DNA of 64,000 bases from Ruania zhangjianzhongii. Its GTDB lineage: Bacteria; Actinomycetota; Actinomycetes; Actinomycetales; Beutenbergiaceae. The DNA lies in contig NZ_CP042828.1 of the NCBI RefSeq assembly GCF_008000995.1, positions 2,532,882 through 2,596,881 on the forward strand, in the 5' to 3' direction. Positions 53,229-63,599 of this stretch are shown here, piece after piece (positions within the stretch are counted from its first letter, which is position 1; every line of letters starts with the position of its first letter). The notes under the pieces are model-generated. The model did not search any database, was not told where the DNA came from, and saw only the letters and a list, made by a program, of their open reading frames with translations. The position numbers were made by a program, and so were the translations under genes.

Positions 53229-54233
53229 GTGATCCGAACCCGACTTCTGCCCGGCCTGCTGGCCACCCTCACCTGCGCCGCTCTGGTGGCGGGTTGCGGC
53301 TCCGAGGATCCAGGGCCGGACCCGACCGGCCCGGCAGGCAGCGAGTCCCCGAGCGCGGAGGCGTCGGCCGATGGCGCCGGCGAGGCAGAGGGGGCGGGGG
53401 ACGGTTCGGGCGAGGCCGGGACGGCACTGCCGGAGGCCACCGGGGAGTTCGGCGACGCCCCCGAGTTCACCTTCCCCGAGTCCGCACCGCCGGCGGACCT
53501 GCAGGTGGAGGTGCTCAGCGAGGGCGACGGGCCGATGGTGCAGCCCGGTGCGGCAGTGCTCGCCCACTACGCCGGGATCGTCTGGGGCGGCGACACCACG
53601 TTCGACGACTCCTACAGCCGCGGTGCGGCGTCCATGTTCTCCCTCAGTGGTGTGGTGCAGGGCTGGACCGAGGGCATCCCGGAGCACCCGGTCGGCTCGC
53701 GACTGCTGATCTCCATCCCGCCCGACCTGGGCTACGGACCCAGCGGCGGCAACCCGCAAGCCGGGATCGGTGCCGAGGACACGATCGTGTTCGTCGTCGA
53801 CGTGGTGGAGACCTACAACCCGGACATGACCGGCCAGGAGGACGCGACGGTGCAGACGGAGGCCGCAGAACTGCCGGTGGAGGTCGCTGGTGAGCTGGGG
53901 GAGCCGGCCACCGTGACCATCCCGGAAGACGCTGAGGAACCGGCCGAGCTGGAGGTGATCACCCTGGCCGAGGGCAGCGGTGACCCGGTCGCCGCCGGCG
54001 ATCAGGTGGCCCTCGCCTACGCCGTGGACTCGTGGGACGGGTCGATGCAGGGCAGCAGCTGGCCGAGCGACTCCGCAGAGGGCACCGGCCCGTTCGCGGC
54101 GGCTGCCGGTCAGGGCTCGATCGTGGACGCCGTGGTGGACATTCCGGTGGGATCGCGAGTCCTTCTCCTGGTCCCTGGCAACGAGCAACAGCCGGCGACT
54201 GCCTACGTCGTGGATGTGCTGGGCGCGGCCTAG
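53229..54233 (+). CDS. FKBP-type peptidyl-prolyl isomerase lipoprotein, two domains
   Basis: A 334-residue surface lipoprotein (lipobox LVAGC) with an acidic, Ala/Gly/Ser-rich linker (about 25-90). The first FKBP domain is complete (VLAHYAGIVWGGDTTFDDSYSRG, VVQGWTEGIPEHPVGSRLLISIPPDLGYG). The second (from about 225) is a reduced copy lacking the GYG segment and several active-site aromatics, so it is probably inactive or binding only. It would help proteins fold outside the membrane. GTG 53229 follows GAGAGACC. Confidence 0.88.
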   Translation: MIRTRLLPGLLATLTCAALVAGCGSEDPGPDPTGPAGSESPSAEASADGAGEAEGAGDGSGEAGTALPEATGEFGDAPEFTFPESAPPADLQVEVLSEGDGPMVQPGAAVLAHYAGIVWGGDTTFDDSYSRGAASMFSLSGVVQGWTEGIPEHPVGSRLLISIPPDLGYGPSGGNPQAGIGAEDTIVFVVDVVETYNPDMTGQEDATVQTEAAELPVEVAGELGEPATVTIPEDAEEPAELEVITLAEGSGDPVAAGDQVALAYAVDSWDGSMQGSSWPSDSAEGTGPFAAAAGQGSIVDAVVDIPVGSRVLLLVPGNEQQPATAYVVDVLGAA

Positions 54234-54416
54234 TCCCACCCCGCGGCGGAACCGTCCCGATCGGGGCGACTTCCGGGTGCGTCCTGGCGGCCGGAGGGCC
54301 CGGTTCGGGATAGGGTAGGGCCTGACCGGTGCGGATGCGCGCGGATGCCGTTGGAGGTACGCGGGTGCAGACGAATCGGGACCTAAGTTGGTGAGACGTT
54401 GGAAGGCTTGAAGATC

Positions 54417-55301
54417 GTGCCATCGCCCTCTTCCCGATCCAGGAGGCGCCGCGCTGCGACCCTCGGCGGAGTCGGGCTCCTCGCGGCTCTCGTCCTGAGC
54501 GGCTGTTCTACCGAGCGGGTGGCTCGTGGGTGGATGCCCTCCGACCCCGGCATCACCGAGCACACCGAGGGGATCCTCAACCTCTGGACCGGGTCCTGGA
54601 TCGCTGCCCTGGCGATCGGCGTCCTGATGTGGGCACTGATCATCTGGTGCGTGATCGTCTACCGCAAGCGCAAGGACGACAACCGTCTCCCGGTGCAGCT
54701 GCGTTACCACCTGCCGTTGGAGCTGCTCTACACGTTCGTCCCGATCGTGATGGTCGGCGTGCTGTTCTACTACACCGCCACCCTCCAGGAGGAGATCACC
54801 AACCCGGACGTCGAGCCGGACGTGCATGTGACCGTGTACGGACGCCAGTGGAGCTGGGACTTCGTCTACGAGGACGAGGACGTCTGGGACGCGGGCACGC
54901 CCGCTGAGCTGGACGGCACGATGGCCCCGGCCGGTGACCTGCCGACGCTGTACCTCCCGGTCGACCAGACCGTGGAGATCCAGCTGCGCAGCCGCGACGT
55001 GGCGCACTCCTTCTGGGTGCCGGCCTTCCTGTACAAGGAGGACCTGCTGCCCGGTGTGGAGAACGAGTTCATCATCACCCCCGGCGAGGAGGGCACCTAC
55101 CTCGGTAAGTGCGCCGAGCTGTGCGGTGAGTACCACGGCAACATGCTGTTCAACGTCGAGGTGGTCTCGGCGCAGGAGTACGAGCAGCGAATGACTGAGT
55201 TGCGAGACGCCGGTCAGACCGGTGAGCTGGGTTCGGAGCTGGACCGGCAGAACGCCGCCGACGTGCCCGACCCCACGACTGTCGAGGGAGCTGACGACTG
55301 A
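54417..55301 (+). CDS. ctaC: cytochrome c oxidase subunit II
   Basis: A 294-residue subunit of the aa3 oxidase. The N-terminal signal has the lipobox VLSGC, so it is a lipoprotein. Two transmembrane helices follow, then the outer cupredoxin domain with [10 protein letters not shown] and the CuA motif [12 protein letters not shown] (Cys, Cys, His, Met). GTG 54417 is chosen because GGAAGG is 10 bases upstream. A TTG at 54399 overlaps that site. ctaC, ctaD and ctaF overlap each other and form one operon. Confidence 0.94.
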   Translation: MPSPSSRSRRRRAATLGGVGLLAALVLSGCSTERVARGWMPSDPGITEHTEGILNLWTGSWIAALAIGVLMWALIIWCVIVYRKRKDDNRLPVQLRYHLPLELLYTFVPIVMVGVLFYYTATLQEEITNPDVEPDVHVTVYGRQWSWDFVYEDEDVWDAGTPAELDGTMAPAGDLPTLYLPVDQTVEIQLRSRDVAHSFWVPAFLYKEDLLPGVENEFIITPGEEGTYLGKCAELCGEYHGNMLFNVEVVSAQEYEQRMTELRDAGQTGELGSELDRQNAADVPDPTTVEGADD

Positions 55302-57055
55302 TGGCAGTCCAGGACGATGCCGCACCGGAGATCACGGAGACCACGGCGGAGCAATCCACGATCCCGGGTCTGCGTGATGAGCGGCGGACGTTGGGCCGCA
55401 CGGTGGTCTCGTGGATCACCACGACCGACCACAAGACGATCGGCTACCTGTATCTGATCACCTCGTTCCTGTTCTTCTGCGTCGGCGGTGTGCTCGCGCT
55501 GCTGATCCGCGCCGAGCTGTTCGAACCGGGCGTGCAGATCGTGAACAGCTCCGAGCAGTTCAACCAGCTGTTCACGATGCACGGCACGATCATGCTGCTG
55601 CTGTTCGCGACCCCGCTGTTCGTCGGGTTCGGCAACGTCCTGGTGCCGCTGCAGATCGGTGCCCCGGACGTGGCCTTCCCCCGGCTGAACATGTTCGCCT
55701 ACTGGCTGTTCCTGTTCGGTGGGCTGATGGCTGTGGCCGGGTTCCTCACCCCGCGCGGCGCCGCCAGCTTCGGCTGGACCGGGTATGCCCCGCTCGCGGA
55801 TGCCACCTACAGCGCCGGCCTCGGCGGCGACCTGTGGGTGATGGGTCTGGCGATGACCGGGTTCGGCACGATCTTCGCCTCGGTCAACTTCATCACCACC
55901 ATCCTGTGCATGCGCATGCCTGGGATGACGATGTTCCGGATGCCGATCTTCACCTGGAACATCCTGCTCACCTCGGTGCTCGCACTGATGGCGTTCCCGG
56001 TGCTGGCCTCTGCTCTGTTCGGTCTGGCCTCCGACCGTATCCTCGGCTCGCAAATCTTTGCCGCGAGCAACGGGGGAGTGATGCTCTGGCAACACCTGTT
56101 CTGGTTCTTCGGCCATCCAGAGGTCTATATCATCGCGTTGCCGTTCTTCGGCATTATCACCGAGATCCTGCCGGTGTTCTCCCGCAAGCCCGTGTTCGGC
56201 TATCTCGGCTTGGTGATCGCGACCATCTCGATCGCCGGACTGTCCACCACGGTGTGGGCGCACCACATGTACTCCACCGGTCCGGTGCTGCTGCCGTTCT
56301 TCTCGGTGATGACGATGCTGATCGCGGTGCCGACCGGGGTGAAGTTCTTCAACTGGGTGGGCACGATGTGGCGCGGGAAGCTGACGTTCCAGTCGCCGAT
56401 GCTCTGGTCGATCGGCTTCCTGGTGACGTTCCTGTTCGGTGGTCTGACCGGTGTGATCCTGGCCAGCCCGCCGCTGGATTTCCACGTCACCGACACCTAC
56501 TTCGTGGTGGCGCACTTCCACTACGTGGTGTTCGGCACGGTCGTGTTCGCGATGTTTGCCGGGTTCTACTTCTGGTGGCCGAAGTTCACCGGGAAGATGC
56601 TCGACGACCGGCTGGGCAAGGTGCACTTCTGGATGCTGTTCTTCGGCTTCCACGGCACGTTCCTGATCCAGCACTGGCTCGGCGTGATGGGGATGCAGCG
56701 CCGGATCCCGGACTATCTGCCGGAACCGGACTTCGTCTGGATGAACCAGCTGTCCACGGTCTCCGCGGTACTGCTGGCGGTGTCCACGCTGCCGTTCCTG
56801 TGGAACGTGTACAAGACCTGGCGGCACGCGCCCAAGGTCACCGTGGACGATCCGTGGGGTCACGCCAACTCGCTCGAGTGGGCGACCTCCTGTCCACCGC
56901 CGCGGCACAACTTCGTCACCTTGCCACGGGTGCGTTCGGAACGCCCAGCCTTCGACCTGCACCACCCCGAGGTGGCGGCGCTGGACCACGCCGAGCCTGA
57001 GCCGGCGCTGATGGGCGGCGAGCCGAGCAGCTCGTCGGAAAGGAAGGACCGATGA
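55301..57055 (+). CDS. ctaD: cytochrome c oxidase subunit I
   Basis: A 584-residue heme-copper oxidase core with about 12 helices, reducing oxygen to water and pumping protons. Ligands to hemes and CuB are in [11 protein letters not shown] (heme a His), [11 protein letters not shown] (CuB His, crosslinked Tyr and the A-type Glu), [10 protein letters not shown] (CuB His pair) and [11 protein letters not shown] (heme a3 and a His). The GHPEVY glutamate marks an A-type oxidase. The ATG overlaps the ctaC stop by one base. Confidence 0.96.
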   Translation: MAVQDDAAPEITETTAEQSTIPGLRDERRTLGRTVVSWITTTDHKTIGYLYLITSFLFFCVGGVLALLIRAELFEPGVQIVNSSEQFNQLFTMHGTIMLLLFATPLFVGFGNVLVPLQIGAPDVAFPRLNMFAYWLFLFGGLMAVAGFLTPRGAASFGWTGYAPLADATYSAGLGGDLWVMGLAMTGFGTIFASVNFITTILCMRMPGMTMFRMPIFTWNILLTSVLALMAFPVLASALFGLASDRILGSQIFAASNGGVMLWQHLFWFFGHPEVYIIALPFFGIITEILPVFSRKPVFGYLGLVIATISIAGLSTTVWAHHMYSTGPVLLPFFSVMTMLIAVPTGVKFFNWVGTMWRGKLTFQSPMLWSIGFLVTFLFGGLTGVILASPPLDFHVTDTYFVVAHFHYVVFGTVVFAMFAGFYFWWPKFTGKMLDDRLGKVHFWMLFFGFHGTFLIQHWLGVMGMQRRIPDYLPEPDFVWMNQLSTVSAVLLAVSTLPFLWNVYKTWRHAPKVTVDDPWGHANSLEWATSCPPPRHNFVTLPRVRSERPAFDLHHPEVAALDHAEPEPALMGGEPSSSSERKDR

Positions 57056-57519
57056 GCGTCAAGGTGCGCGCCCCGCGGCAGACCAAGTCCCACCACCCGC
57101 GGACCGACCCGTACAAGCCGATGCGGCCGGAGGCGATCTTCTTCATCGCCCTGGTGGCCTTCTTCCTGCCGGTGTTCCTCATCTACGGGTTCTGGTCCTC
57201 CTGGGAGCCGGTCGGCTCAACCGTCCTGCTGCTGTGCGTGGGCCTGTGGGGGCTCACCGGGTTCTACCTGATGCTGGTCAGCCGGCGGATCGACCCACGT
57301 CCCGAGGACAACCCGGTGGCCGAAGTGGCCGAGGGCGCCGGCGAGTACGGCACGTTCTCCCCGTGGAGCTGGTGGCCGCTGGTGATCGGGCTCGGGGTGA
57401 CCTTCGCGTTCCTCGGCGCCGCCGCCGGCTGGTGGCTGACCGGCATCGGCTTCGTGATCGGCCTGGGCGGACTGGTCGGCCACGTGCTCGAGTACAGCCG
57501 CGGCCCGCACGCGCACTGA
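57052..57519 (+). CDS. ctaF: cytochrome c oxidase subunit IV (actinobacterial)
   Basis: A 155-residue small subunit with four helices in two pairs (about 27-50, 58-80, 104-125, 128-148). The motif [22 protein letters not shown] and the ending [11 protein letters not shown] fit actinobacterial CtaF. The ATG overlaps the ctaD stop (ATGA). It helps assemble the bc1-aa3 supercomplex. Confidence 0.9.
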   Translation: MSVKVRAPRQTKSHHPRTDPYKPMRPEAIFFIALVAFFLPVFLIYGFWSSWEPVGSTVLLLCVGLWGLTGFYLMLVSRRIDPRPEDNPVAEVAEGAGEYGTFSPWSWWPLVIGLGVTFAFLGAAAGWWLTGIGFVIGLGGLVGHVLEYSRGPHAH

Positions 57520-57591
57520 GCCACCACTGGTCCGTCCGGCGCGAGTCGGGCAACGAGGCGACGCCCGCCCACCGGGTGCCCGGTTCGAGTT

Positions 57592-57649
57592 GCCCCAGAT
57601 GCGCAGTGTCGGACGACGGCCTTGCGCATCTGGGGCAGTTCGATGGGGG
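57592..57649. repeat. palindromic repeat, family 3, copy 2
   Basis: TGCCCCAGATGCGCA and TGCGCATCTGGGGCA (57591-57605 and 57623-57637) are perfect 15-bp arms, followed by GTTCGATGGGGG. It is 58 bases long like the copy at 47884, and the stem differs by a matching pair of changes. Confidence 0.72.
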
Positions 57650-57900
57650 CGCGCTCAGCTCAGCGCCGGGTGAGCGGACTAAGCCACGCGAGCTGCGCCG
57701 TCAGGGGAGTGCGCCCTGTGCGCCCCTACGCCTGGGGCGAGACCTTATGCCACGCGAGCTGCGCCGTCGGCGGAATGCGGTTGGCCCACCCACGTCCGGC
57801 GGACCAACCGCCCGCCGGCGTCCTCCACCGCTCTCCCGAACGACTGGCATCTGCCCACGCCGCACCAGCGGACGTTCGGTGCACCCTGCGGACACACCTC

Positions 57901-57932
57901 GGCCCCCGCACCGACGAGTCGGTACAGGGGCC
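57901..57932 (-). terminator. hairpin after sodA
   Basis: GGCCCC/GGGGCC and an inner ACCGAC/GTCGGT pair form one stem about 44 bases past the sodA stop. There is no T run. Confidence 0.5.
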
Positions 57933-57975
57933 GTGAGAGCGCTCAGCGTGGCCGAGGCGCCCGAGGGTGGCGGCG

Positions 57976-58587
57976 TCAGACGGTGCTGTGCGCGCGAGCC
58001 TTCTCGAAGCGGGCAGCCACGTCCTGCCAGTTGGCGATGTTCCAGAACGCCTTGACGTAGTCCGCCTTGACGTTCAGGTAGTCCAGGTAGAACGCGTGCT
58101 CCCACATGTCCAGCATCAGCAGCGGGGTGATCGACACCGGCACGTTCGCCTGCTGGTCGAAGAGCTGGAAGATCGCCAGGCGCTGGCCCAGGCTGTCCCA
58201 GCCGAGCACCGACCAGCCCGAGCCCTGGATGCCGGTGGCGTTGGCCGTGAAGTGCGCCTGGAACGCCTCGAAGGAGCCGAAGAACTCCTTCACCGCTGCG
58301 GCGAGCTCACCGTCCGGCTGACCGCCGCCGTCGGGGGAGAGGTTGTTCCAGAAGATGGTGTGGTTGATGTGCCCACCGAGGTTGAACGCGAGGTTCTTCT
58401 CCAGCAGGTTCACCGCGGCCAGATCACCGCTGTCGCGCGCAGCCTCAAGCTTCTCCAGCGCGGCGTTCGCACCCTGCACGTAGGTGTTGTGGTGCTTGTC
58501 ATGGTGAAGCTGCATGATCTTGCCGGAGATGTGCGGCTCGAGCGCCGCGTAGTCGTAAGGCAGGTCAGGAAGCGTGTACTGCGCCAT
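57976..58587 (-). CDS. sodA: superoxide dismutase (Mn/Fe)
   Basis: A 203-residue cytosolic SOD. Metal ligands are in [12 protein letters not shown] (His), [10 protein letters not shown] (His) and [12 protein letters not shown] (Asp and His). GNxGQQ-type discrimination residues favour Mn, but metal choice cannot be settled by eye. GGGAGGAACCCG precedes ATG 58587. It lies between the two halves of the respiratory chain cluster, where superoxide is produced. Confidence 0.95.
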   Translation of the reverse strand: MAQYTLPDLPYDYAALEPHISGKIMQLHHDKHHNTYVQGANAALEKLEAARDSGDLAAVNLLEKNLAFNLGGHINHTIFWNNLSPDGGGQPDGELAAAVKEFFGSFEAFQAHFTANATGIQGSGWSVLGWDSLGQRLAIFQLFDQQANVPVSITPLLMLDMWEHAFYLDYLNVKADYVKAFWNIANWQDVAARFEKARAHSTV

Positions 58588-58718
58588 CGGGTTCCTCCCA
58601 GTCGTCGTGGCCTTGCTGCTGCACGGCCACGCAGTCTGCGCCCGCCGTGCTCACCGGCACGGATCAGAATCCGATCGCCTGCCGGAGGGTTAGTGTCACC
58701 CCCACTTTAGGCACGTTC

Positions 58719-60398
58719 TCAGTGGGTGCGCGCTTCAAGCTGTTCCGTCTCAGATCCCTCGAGCTGATCGTGCTCCCCGTGGGACTGCGCCGCTGCCAGC
58801 TCGGCCGGGGTGACCGGCTCGATCCGGTCCTCGTAGAAGAACTGGGACAGCCGCCGCCGGCGCTTGTCCTTCTCGAACCCGGGCCGAGCCACACCGTTGG
58901 CGTCCTCGGCCGGCTCGATCTCCAGCGGGGCGGGGGAGTGATGGCTGACCAGCACCCACCGCTCGTAGGAGTCCAGCGGCTTGTGCACCTCGATGAACTC
59001 CCCGGAGGCGAACCGCACCACCCGGCCGGTCTCGTGCCCGTGCAGGGCGAGCTCACGGTCCTTGCGCTGCAGGCCGTAGCAGATCCGCCGGGTGATCATG
59101 AACGTGACCACCGGGAGCACGAAGAACAGGATCCGGAAGATCCAGGTGATCAGGTTCAGCGAGACGTTGAAGTGCGTGGAGATCAGGTCGTTCGAACCGG
59201 CGCCGATCAGCACGAACCAGATGCTCAGGAAGCCCGCACCGAGGGCGGTGCGAGTGGCGGCGTTGCGTGGCCGGTCCAGCAGGTGGTGCTCACCTCTGTC
59301 CTTGGTGACCGCCCCCTCGATGAACGGGTACAGCGCCAGGAAAGTGAACAGCAGCCCCGGTATCACCACACCCGGGACGAGGATGTTCAGCGACAGCGTG
59401 TAGCCCCCGATCACGAACTCCCAGCCGGGCATCAGCCGCAGGGAGCCCTCGAGGAAGAGCATGTACCAGTCCGGCTGCGCCCCGGCGCCGACGATCGAGG
59501 GGTCATACGGTCCGTACGCCCACACCGAGTTGATGCTCATCGTGGCCCCCATCAGGGCGATCACGCCGAACACGATGAAGAAGAAGCCACCGGCCTTGGC
59601 GGTGTACACCGGGAACAACGGGAAACCGACCACGTTCTTCTCGGTCCGGCCCGGACCGGGGTACTGGGTGTGCTTGTGCCAGACCACCAGGAACAGGTGC
59701 ACGGCGATCAGCGCGAGGATCAACGCCGGGACCAGCAGGATATGCACGGTAAACAGCCGCGGAATGATATCCGTTCCCGGGAACTCACCGCCGAAGAGGC
59801 CGTAGCTGCCGTAGCTGCCGATGATCGGGATGGCCCGGAGCACACCGTCGGCGATCCGCAGGCCGTTCCCGGAGAGCACGTCGTCCGGCAGGGAGTAGCC
59901 GGAGAACCCGGCGAGCAGGCCCATGATCAGCAGCAGGAACCCAACCAGCCAGTTCAGCTCGCGGGGCCGGCGGAACGCGCCGGTGAAGAAGTTCCGCAGC
60001 ATGTGGATGACCATCGAGCCGACGAACAGCAACGCGGCCCAGTGGTGGATCTGCCGCATCAGCAACCCACCGCGCACGTGGAACGAGATGTCCAACGTGG
60101 AGGCGAACGCCTCGGACATCCCCAGCCCCTGCATGGTGACCGGCAGTGCGTCCTCGGGGTAGGTCGTGTGCGCCATGCTCGGCACGAAGAACATGGTCAG
60201 GAACGTGCCGGAGATCAGCAGCACGATGAAGCTGTACAGCGCGATCTCGCCGAGCAGGAAGGACCAGTGGTCCGGGAAGATCTTCCGGGCGAACTCCTTG
60301 ACGATCTTGGAGATACCTACGCGTGTGTCGAGGAAGTCGGCGGTGGCGGCGAGCCGCGGATCCGGCTTCTGCGCGGGCGCGTCAGTTCCGGCGCTCAT
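58719..60398 (-). CDS. qcrB: menaquinol-cytochrome c reductase cytochrome b subunit
   Basis: A 559-residue bc1 subunit with eight or nine helices carrying two b hemes and the quinol sites. Features are FSGYSLPDDVLSGNGLR, the paired His positions (LLMRQIHHWAALLF, PALILALIAVHLFLVVWHKH), and DWYMLFLEG in place of PEWY. It has the long actinobacterial C-terminal cytoplasmic part. ATG 60398 overlaps the qcrA stop. It is the target of Q203/telacebec-type inhibitors in mycobacteria. Confidence 0.94.
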   Translation of the reverse strand: MSAGTDAPAQKPDPRLAATADFLDTRVGISKIVKEFARKIFPDHWSFLLGEIALYSFIVLLISGTFLTMFFVPSMAHTTYPEDALPVTMQGLGMSEAFASTLDISFHVRGGLLMRQIHHWAALLFVGSMVIHMLRNFFTGAFRRPRELNWLVGFLLLIMGLLAGFSGYSLPDDVLSGNGLRIADGVLRAIPIIGSYGSYGLFGGEFPGTDIIPRLFTVHILLVPALILALIAVHLFLVVWHKHTQYPGPGRTEKNVVGFPLFPVYTAKAGGFFFIVFGVIALMGATMSINSVWAYGPYDPSIVGAGAQPDWYMLFLEGSLRLMPGWEFVIGGYTLSLNILVPGVVIPGLLFTFLALYPFIEGAVTKDRGEHHLLDRPRNAATRTALGAGFLSIWFVLIGAGSNDLISTHFNVSLNLITWIFRILFFVLPVVTFMITRRICYGLQRKDRELALHGHETGRVVRFASGEFIEVHKPLDSYERWVLVSHHSPAPLEIEPAEDANGVARPGFEKDKRRRRLSQFFYEDRIEPVTPAELAAAQSHGEHDQLEGSETEQLEARTH

Positions 60399-61423
60399 TT
60401 CTGCTGCTCCCAATAGCTCGGTCCGACAGGCTCGGTGAAGTCACTCTGCGCGTAGAGGTAACCGTCCTCGTCGACGGCGATCGGCAGCTGGGGCAGCGGC
60501 CGTTTCGCCGGGCCGAAAATCACCTTGGCCTGGTCGGTGATGTCAAAGGTGGACTGGTGACACGGGCAGAGCACGTGGTGGGTCTGCTGCTCGTACAGCG
60601 CCACCGGACAGCCCACGTGGGTGCACACCTTGGAGTACGCGACGATCCCGTCGTAGGACCAGTCCTTCTTCTCTTCCGGCTCCTTGAGCAGACCCGGGTC
60701 CAGGCGCATCAGGATGACGATCGCCTTGGTCTTCTCCTCGAGGAAGTGCGGTTCATCCTCCAACCGCCACGGCTGGACGTGCACCATCGAGCCGCGGGTG
60801 ACGTCGGAGGCCTTGATCCGCCGGTCGGTCGGGTCGGTCGCCAGGTAGCGGCGACCGCCGCCCGGAGCGGAGGCCCACGCGGTGTACCGGAACTTCGACA
60901 CGTTCCAGTCGGCGCCGAGGTTGCCCACCAGCGGTACCAGGAAGGCCAGCGGTGCGATCGCCACCGCGGTGCCGAGAGCACCCTTGAGCATCGGTCGGCG
61001 GGCGATGCTGGAGTCCGCGACGCCCTCGGTCATGATGTCCACGGCTTCGGCCCGGGCGGCGTCGTCTCCCCGCTGGGGGTGGCGCTCCTCGACCTTCTCG
61101 TGGTCGTTCATCAGGCTCTTCGCCCAGTGCACCGCGGCCACACCGATGCCGAGCGCGCCGAGGCCCAGGCCAAGCCCGATCACCAGGGTGGACATCCGGA
61201 CGTTACCGGCGTCGGTGCCGTCCACCGGGAAGGCGAAGTAGCCCCAGATCCCGGCGATGGTGGCCAGGATGGAGATCACGAACAGGACGACGACCTGGCG
61301 CTCGGAGCGCTTGTTCGCCTTCGGGTCCCCATCGCCGAGCCGCGGCCGGTGCGGCGGCAAGCCCGGATTCTCGAAACGCTCCGGGTGGGCCGGATCGGGT
61401 TCCTTGTGCTGCTCGATGGTCAC
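60395..61423 (-). CDS. qcrA: Rieske iron-sulfur subunit of the bc1 complex
   Basis: A 342-residue subunit with three N-terminal helices (actinobacterial type, more than the single helix of mitochondria) and a C-terminal Rieske domain whose cluster ligands are in SKVCTHVGCPVALYE and HHVLCPCHQSTFD. GTG 61423 overlaps the qcrC stop (GTGA), so the long upstream extension is rejected. It passes electrons from menaquinol to the QcrC hemes. Confidence 0.94.
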   Translation of the reverse strand: MTIEQHKEPDPAHPERFENPGLPPHRPRLGDGDPKANKRSERQVVVLFVISILATIAGIWGYFAFPVDGTDAGNVRMSTLVIGLGLGLGALGIGVAAVHWAKSLMNDHEKVEERHPQRGDDAARAEAVDIMTEGVADSSIARRPMLKGALGTAVAIAPLAFLVPLVGNLGADWNVSKFRYTAWASAPGGGRRYLATDPTDRRIKASDVTRGSMVHVQPWRLEDEPHFLEEKTKAIVILMRLDPGLLKEPEEKKDWSYDGIVAYSKVCTHVGCPVALYEQQTHHVLCPCHQSTFDITDQAKVIFGPAKRPLPQLPIAVDEDGYLYAQSDFTEPVGPSYWEQQK

Positions 61424-62199
61424 GACGACCGCGCTCCGATCCACACGGCGAAGCCGATCAGCAGGCCCATCCCGACGGCGAAGGCCCACAGGCCCTCGGA
61501 CACCGGGCCGAGCGAACCGAGCGAGAAGCCACCGGGAGCCGGCTCACGCTGCTCCATCAGGTACGCGATGACGTCGCGCTTCTCATCCTCGGTGAGGTTG
61601 GCGTTGTTGAAGACCGGCATCGACTGCGGTCCGGTCAGCATCGCCTCGAAGATCTCGGTGGGCGTGGAGTCGTACAACGCGGGCGCATGCTTGCCGTTGG
61701 TCAGCGCACCGCCGGCACCGACGGCGTTGTGGCACATCGCGCAGTTGGTGCGGAACAGCTGACCGCCGAGGGTCGGGTCACCCAGCGCGGGATCGACCTG
61801 CTGCTCGCTCGGGATGCCCGGGCCGGGGCCGAGGGACGAGATGTACGCAGCCACCTGCAGCGCCTGCTCCTCGTCCAGCTGCGGAGGCTTGGCCTCGGCC
61901 TGGGGCTGGTTCGCATCCATCGGCATCCGGCCGGTGGTGATCTGGAAGTGCACGGAGGCGGCGCCCACGCCGATCAGCGACGGGGCGGTGCCGGCTCCCT
62001 CAGCGTTCAACCCGTGGCAGGTGGAACAGTTCGCGATGAACAACCGCTCACCGGCTTCGACGTCACCAGCGCTGGCCGTCTCGGCCTGAGCCGGGGAGGG
62101 CGCCAGGGCGGCGTACAGCACACCGGTGAACAACAGCGCCAGCGTCATCAGGACGACTGGCGCCAACCGGTGCCGTCTGCCTGCGGCTAAAGCCTTCAC
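61420..62199 (-). CDS. qcrC: diheme cytochrome c subunit of the bc1 complex
   Basis: A 259-residue protein with an N-terminal signal anchor, two cytochrome c domains (ANCSTCHGLNAEGAG and TNCAMCHNAVGAGG, each CxxCH) and a C-terminal transmembrane helix. Diheme QcrC replaces soluble cytochrome c and wires the bc1 complex to the aa3 oxidase in Actinobacteria. GTG 62199 has GAGGA upstream. Confidence 0.95.
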   Translation of the reverse strand: MKALAAGRRHRLAPVVLMTLALLFTGVLYAALAPSPAQAETASAGDVEAGERLFIANCSTCHGLNAEGAGTAPSLIGVGAASVHFQITTGRMPMDANQPQAEAKPPQLDEEQALQVAAYISSLGPGPGIPSEQQVDPALGDPTLGGQLFRTNCAMCHNAVGAGGALTNGKHAPALYDSTPTEIFEAMLTGPQSMPVFNNANLTEDEKRDVIAYLMEQREPAPGGFSLGSLGPVSEGLWAFAVGMGLLIGFAVWIGARSS

Positions 62200-62249
62200 T
62201 TCTACGAATCCTCAAATCAGGTGGGGACGGACAGTTACCGGGGAGGGAG

Positions 62250-62900
62250 CTACAGCTGCAGCAGCGGGAGCAGGTAGATCGTGCCGAACAGCACGATCCA
62301 GACGGCGTCGACGAAGTGCCAGTAGTAGGAGACCACGAGTGCGAACGTGGCGTCCCGCTCACCGAAGCGGTGTGCGGAGAACGAGCGCAGCAGCACGAAC
62401 AGGAACGCGATCAACCCGCCGAGCACGTGCAGGCCGTGGAAGCCGGTCGGGATGAAGAACACCGAGCCGTAGCTGGAGTTAGCGATGGTCAGACCCTCGT
62501 GGGCCAGTTCGGCGTACTCGAAGACCTGCCCGGCGACGAAGAACGAACCCATCAGGAAGGTCAGGATGAACCACTCCTGCATCCCCCATCGGGTCACCTG
62601 CCAGATCGGCCCGGAGCGCACCTTGCGGAACTCCTCAGCGGCCCACACCCCCAGCTGGCAGGTCACCGAGCTGAGCACCAGCACCAGGGTGTTGATCGCG
62701 GAGAAGGTGACGTTCAGGTGGTCATATCCGGCCGACCAGACCTCGGGGCCGGCGACTGCCTGGTGGGTGAAGTACATCGCGAACAGACCCGCGAAGAACA
62801 TCAGCTCCGAAGAGAGCCAGACGATGGTGCCGACCTGGGTCAGATTCGGTCGGTTGACCGCCAGGTGAGGGGTACTGGGAGCAGAGGTTGCAGACGACAC
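62250..62900 (-). CDS. ctaE: cytochrome c oxidase subunit III
   Basis: A 216-residue oxidase subunit with five helices. Characteristic parts are [45 protein letters not shown] and [13 protein letters not shown], ending [19 protein letters not shown]. It is the first gene of ctaE-qcrC-qcrA-qcrB, 50 bases before qcrC. A TAATGA just upstream of GTG 62900 may be the -10 of a leaderless message. Confidence 0.94.
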   Translation of the reverse strand: MSSATSAPSTPHLAVNRPNLTQVGTIVWLSSELMFFAGLFAMYFTHQAVAGPEVWSAGYDHLNVTFSAINTLVLVLSSVTCQLGVWAAEEFRKVRSGPIWQVTRWGMQEWFILTFLMGSFFVAGQVFEYAELAHEGLTIANSSYGSVFFIPTGFHGLHVLGGLIAFLFVLLRSFSAHRFGERDATFALVVSYYWHFVDAVWIVLFGTIYLLPLLQL

Positions 62901-63096
62901 GATGTCATTATGGCGGTTCTTCGGCGGTGATGGGCACCTTCTGCTCGCCGTGTTGTCACTTTTCGGTGTCCCGACGCGGTAAAACCATCGACCCGCCGCC
63001 TTCCGCCGGGCGTGGGTGGTGACGTTCGGATCGGCGGCGTCACCTCGACCTCGTGCGGGCGGCCTCTGGCCTGCAGAACACCTCGTGCCAGGCGGC

Positions 63097-63102
63097 TAGG
63101 AT
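63097..63102 (+). promoter_or_regulatory. -10-like box before the receiver-like gene
   Basis: TAGGAT, a good actinobacterial -10 hexamer, lies 56 bases upstream of the receiver-like gene's ATG, in the divergent region shared with ctaE. Confidence 0.4.
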
Positions 63103-63158
63103 GCAGGTGGAGTCGACGGCGTAACCCGCGCGCCATGCCGCGGGCCGGAAGGAACACG

Positions 63159-63596
63159 ATGACCGCGGTAGTTCGGGAGGACGCCATGGCGCCCAAGGGT
63201 GAGCAGACCGAGCAGGAACCGGTGTCGGTGCTGCTCTACAGCGACGACGTCACGACCCGGGAGCAGGTCCTGACCGGGGTGGGCCGGCGTGCCTCCTTCG
63301 ACACCCCGAAGATCCGCTGGCACGAGGCCGCCACGCCGGCCGCCGTCGTCGACTACGTGACCAACCGGGAGTACGACCTGGTGGTGCTCGACGCGGAGGC
63401 CGCCAAGCTCGGCGGGATGGGGCTGTGCCGGACCCTGAAATCGGAGGTCTACCAGTGCCCGCCGGTGCTGCTGTTGATCGCCCGCGCACAGGACGCCTGG
63501 TTGGCGGCCTGGTCCGAGGCGGACGCCGTGGTCTCGATGCCGCTGGACCCGATCGAGCTGCAGGAGACGATGGCCGACATGATCCGGCGCCGGTGA
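63159..63596 (+). CDS. response-regulator receiver-like protein
   Basis: A 145-residue stand-alone receiver-like domain without an output domain. VSVLLYSDDVTTREQVLTGVG and DLVVLDAEAAKLGGMGLCRTLK give the acidic pair and the phospho-acceptor Asp region. The usual Lys near the C-terminus seems to be Arg (LLLIARAQDAW), so phosphorylation may not work normally. GGAAGGAACACG precedes ATG 63159. Similar proteins sit between ctaE and trpD in other Actinobacteria. The trpD start is 3 bases after its stop. Confidence 0.8.
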   Translation: MTAVVREDAMAPKGEQTEQEPVSVLLYSDDVTTREQVLTGVGRRASFDTPKIRWHEAATPAAVVDYVTNREYDLVVLDAEAAKLGGMGLCRTLKSEVYQCPPVLLLIARAQDAWLAAWSEADAVVSMPLDPIELQETMADMIRRR

Positions 63597-63599
63597 GCC

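Larger units (their letters stand above)
57520..57975. other. 456-bp intergenic region between ctaF and sodA, rich in repeats
   Basis: No gene can be supported here. The region holds a family-3 palindrome (57592-57649), a 20-bp direct repeat (GCCACGCGAGCTGCGCCGTC at 57683 and 57749), a small CGCCCC/GGGGCG stem (57721-57739) and a stem at 57901-57932 near the sodA end. Confidence 0.7.

Noticed and set aside
53046-55325. 759-codon open frame opposite the FKBP and ctaC genes
   Set aside because: The plus-strand genes carry clear motifs (FKBP, CuA). The minus frame shows no fold or start signal.
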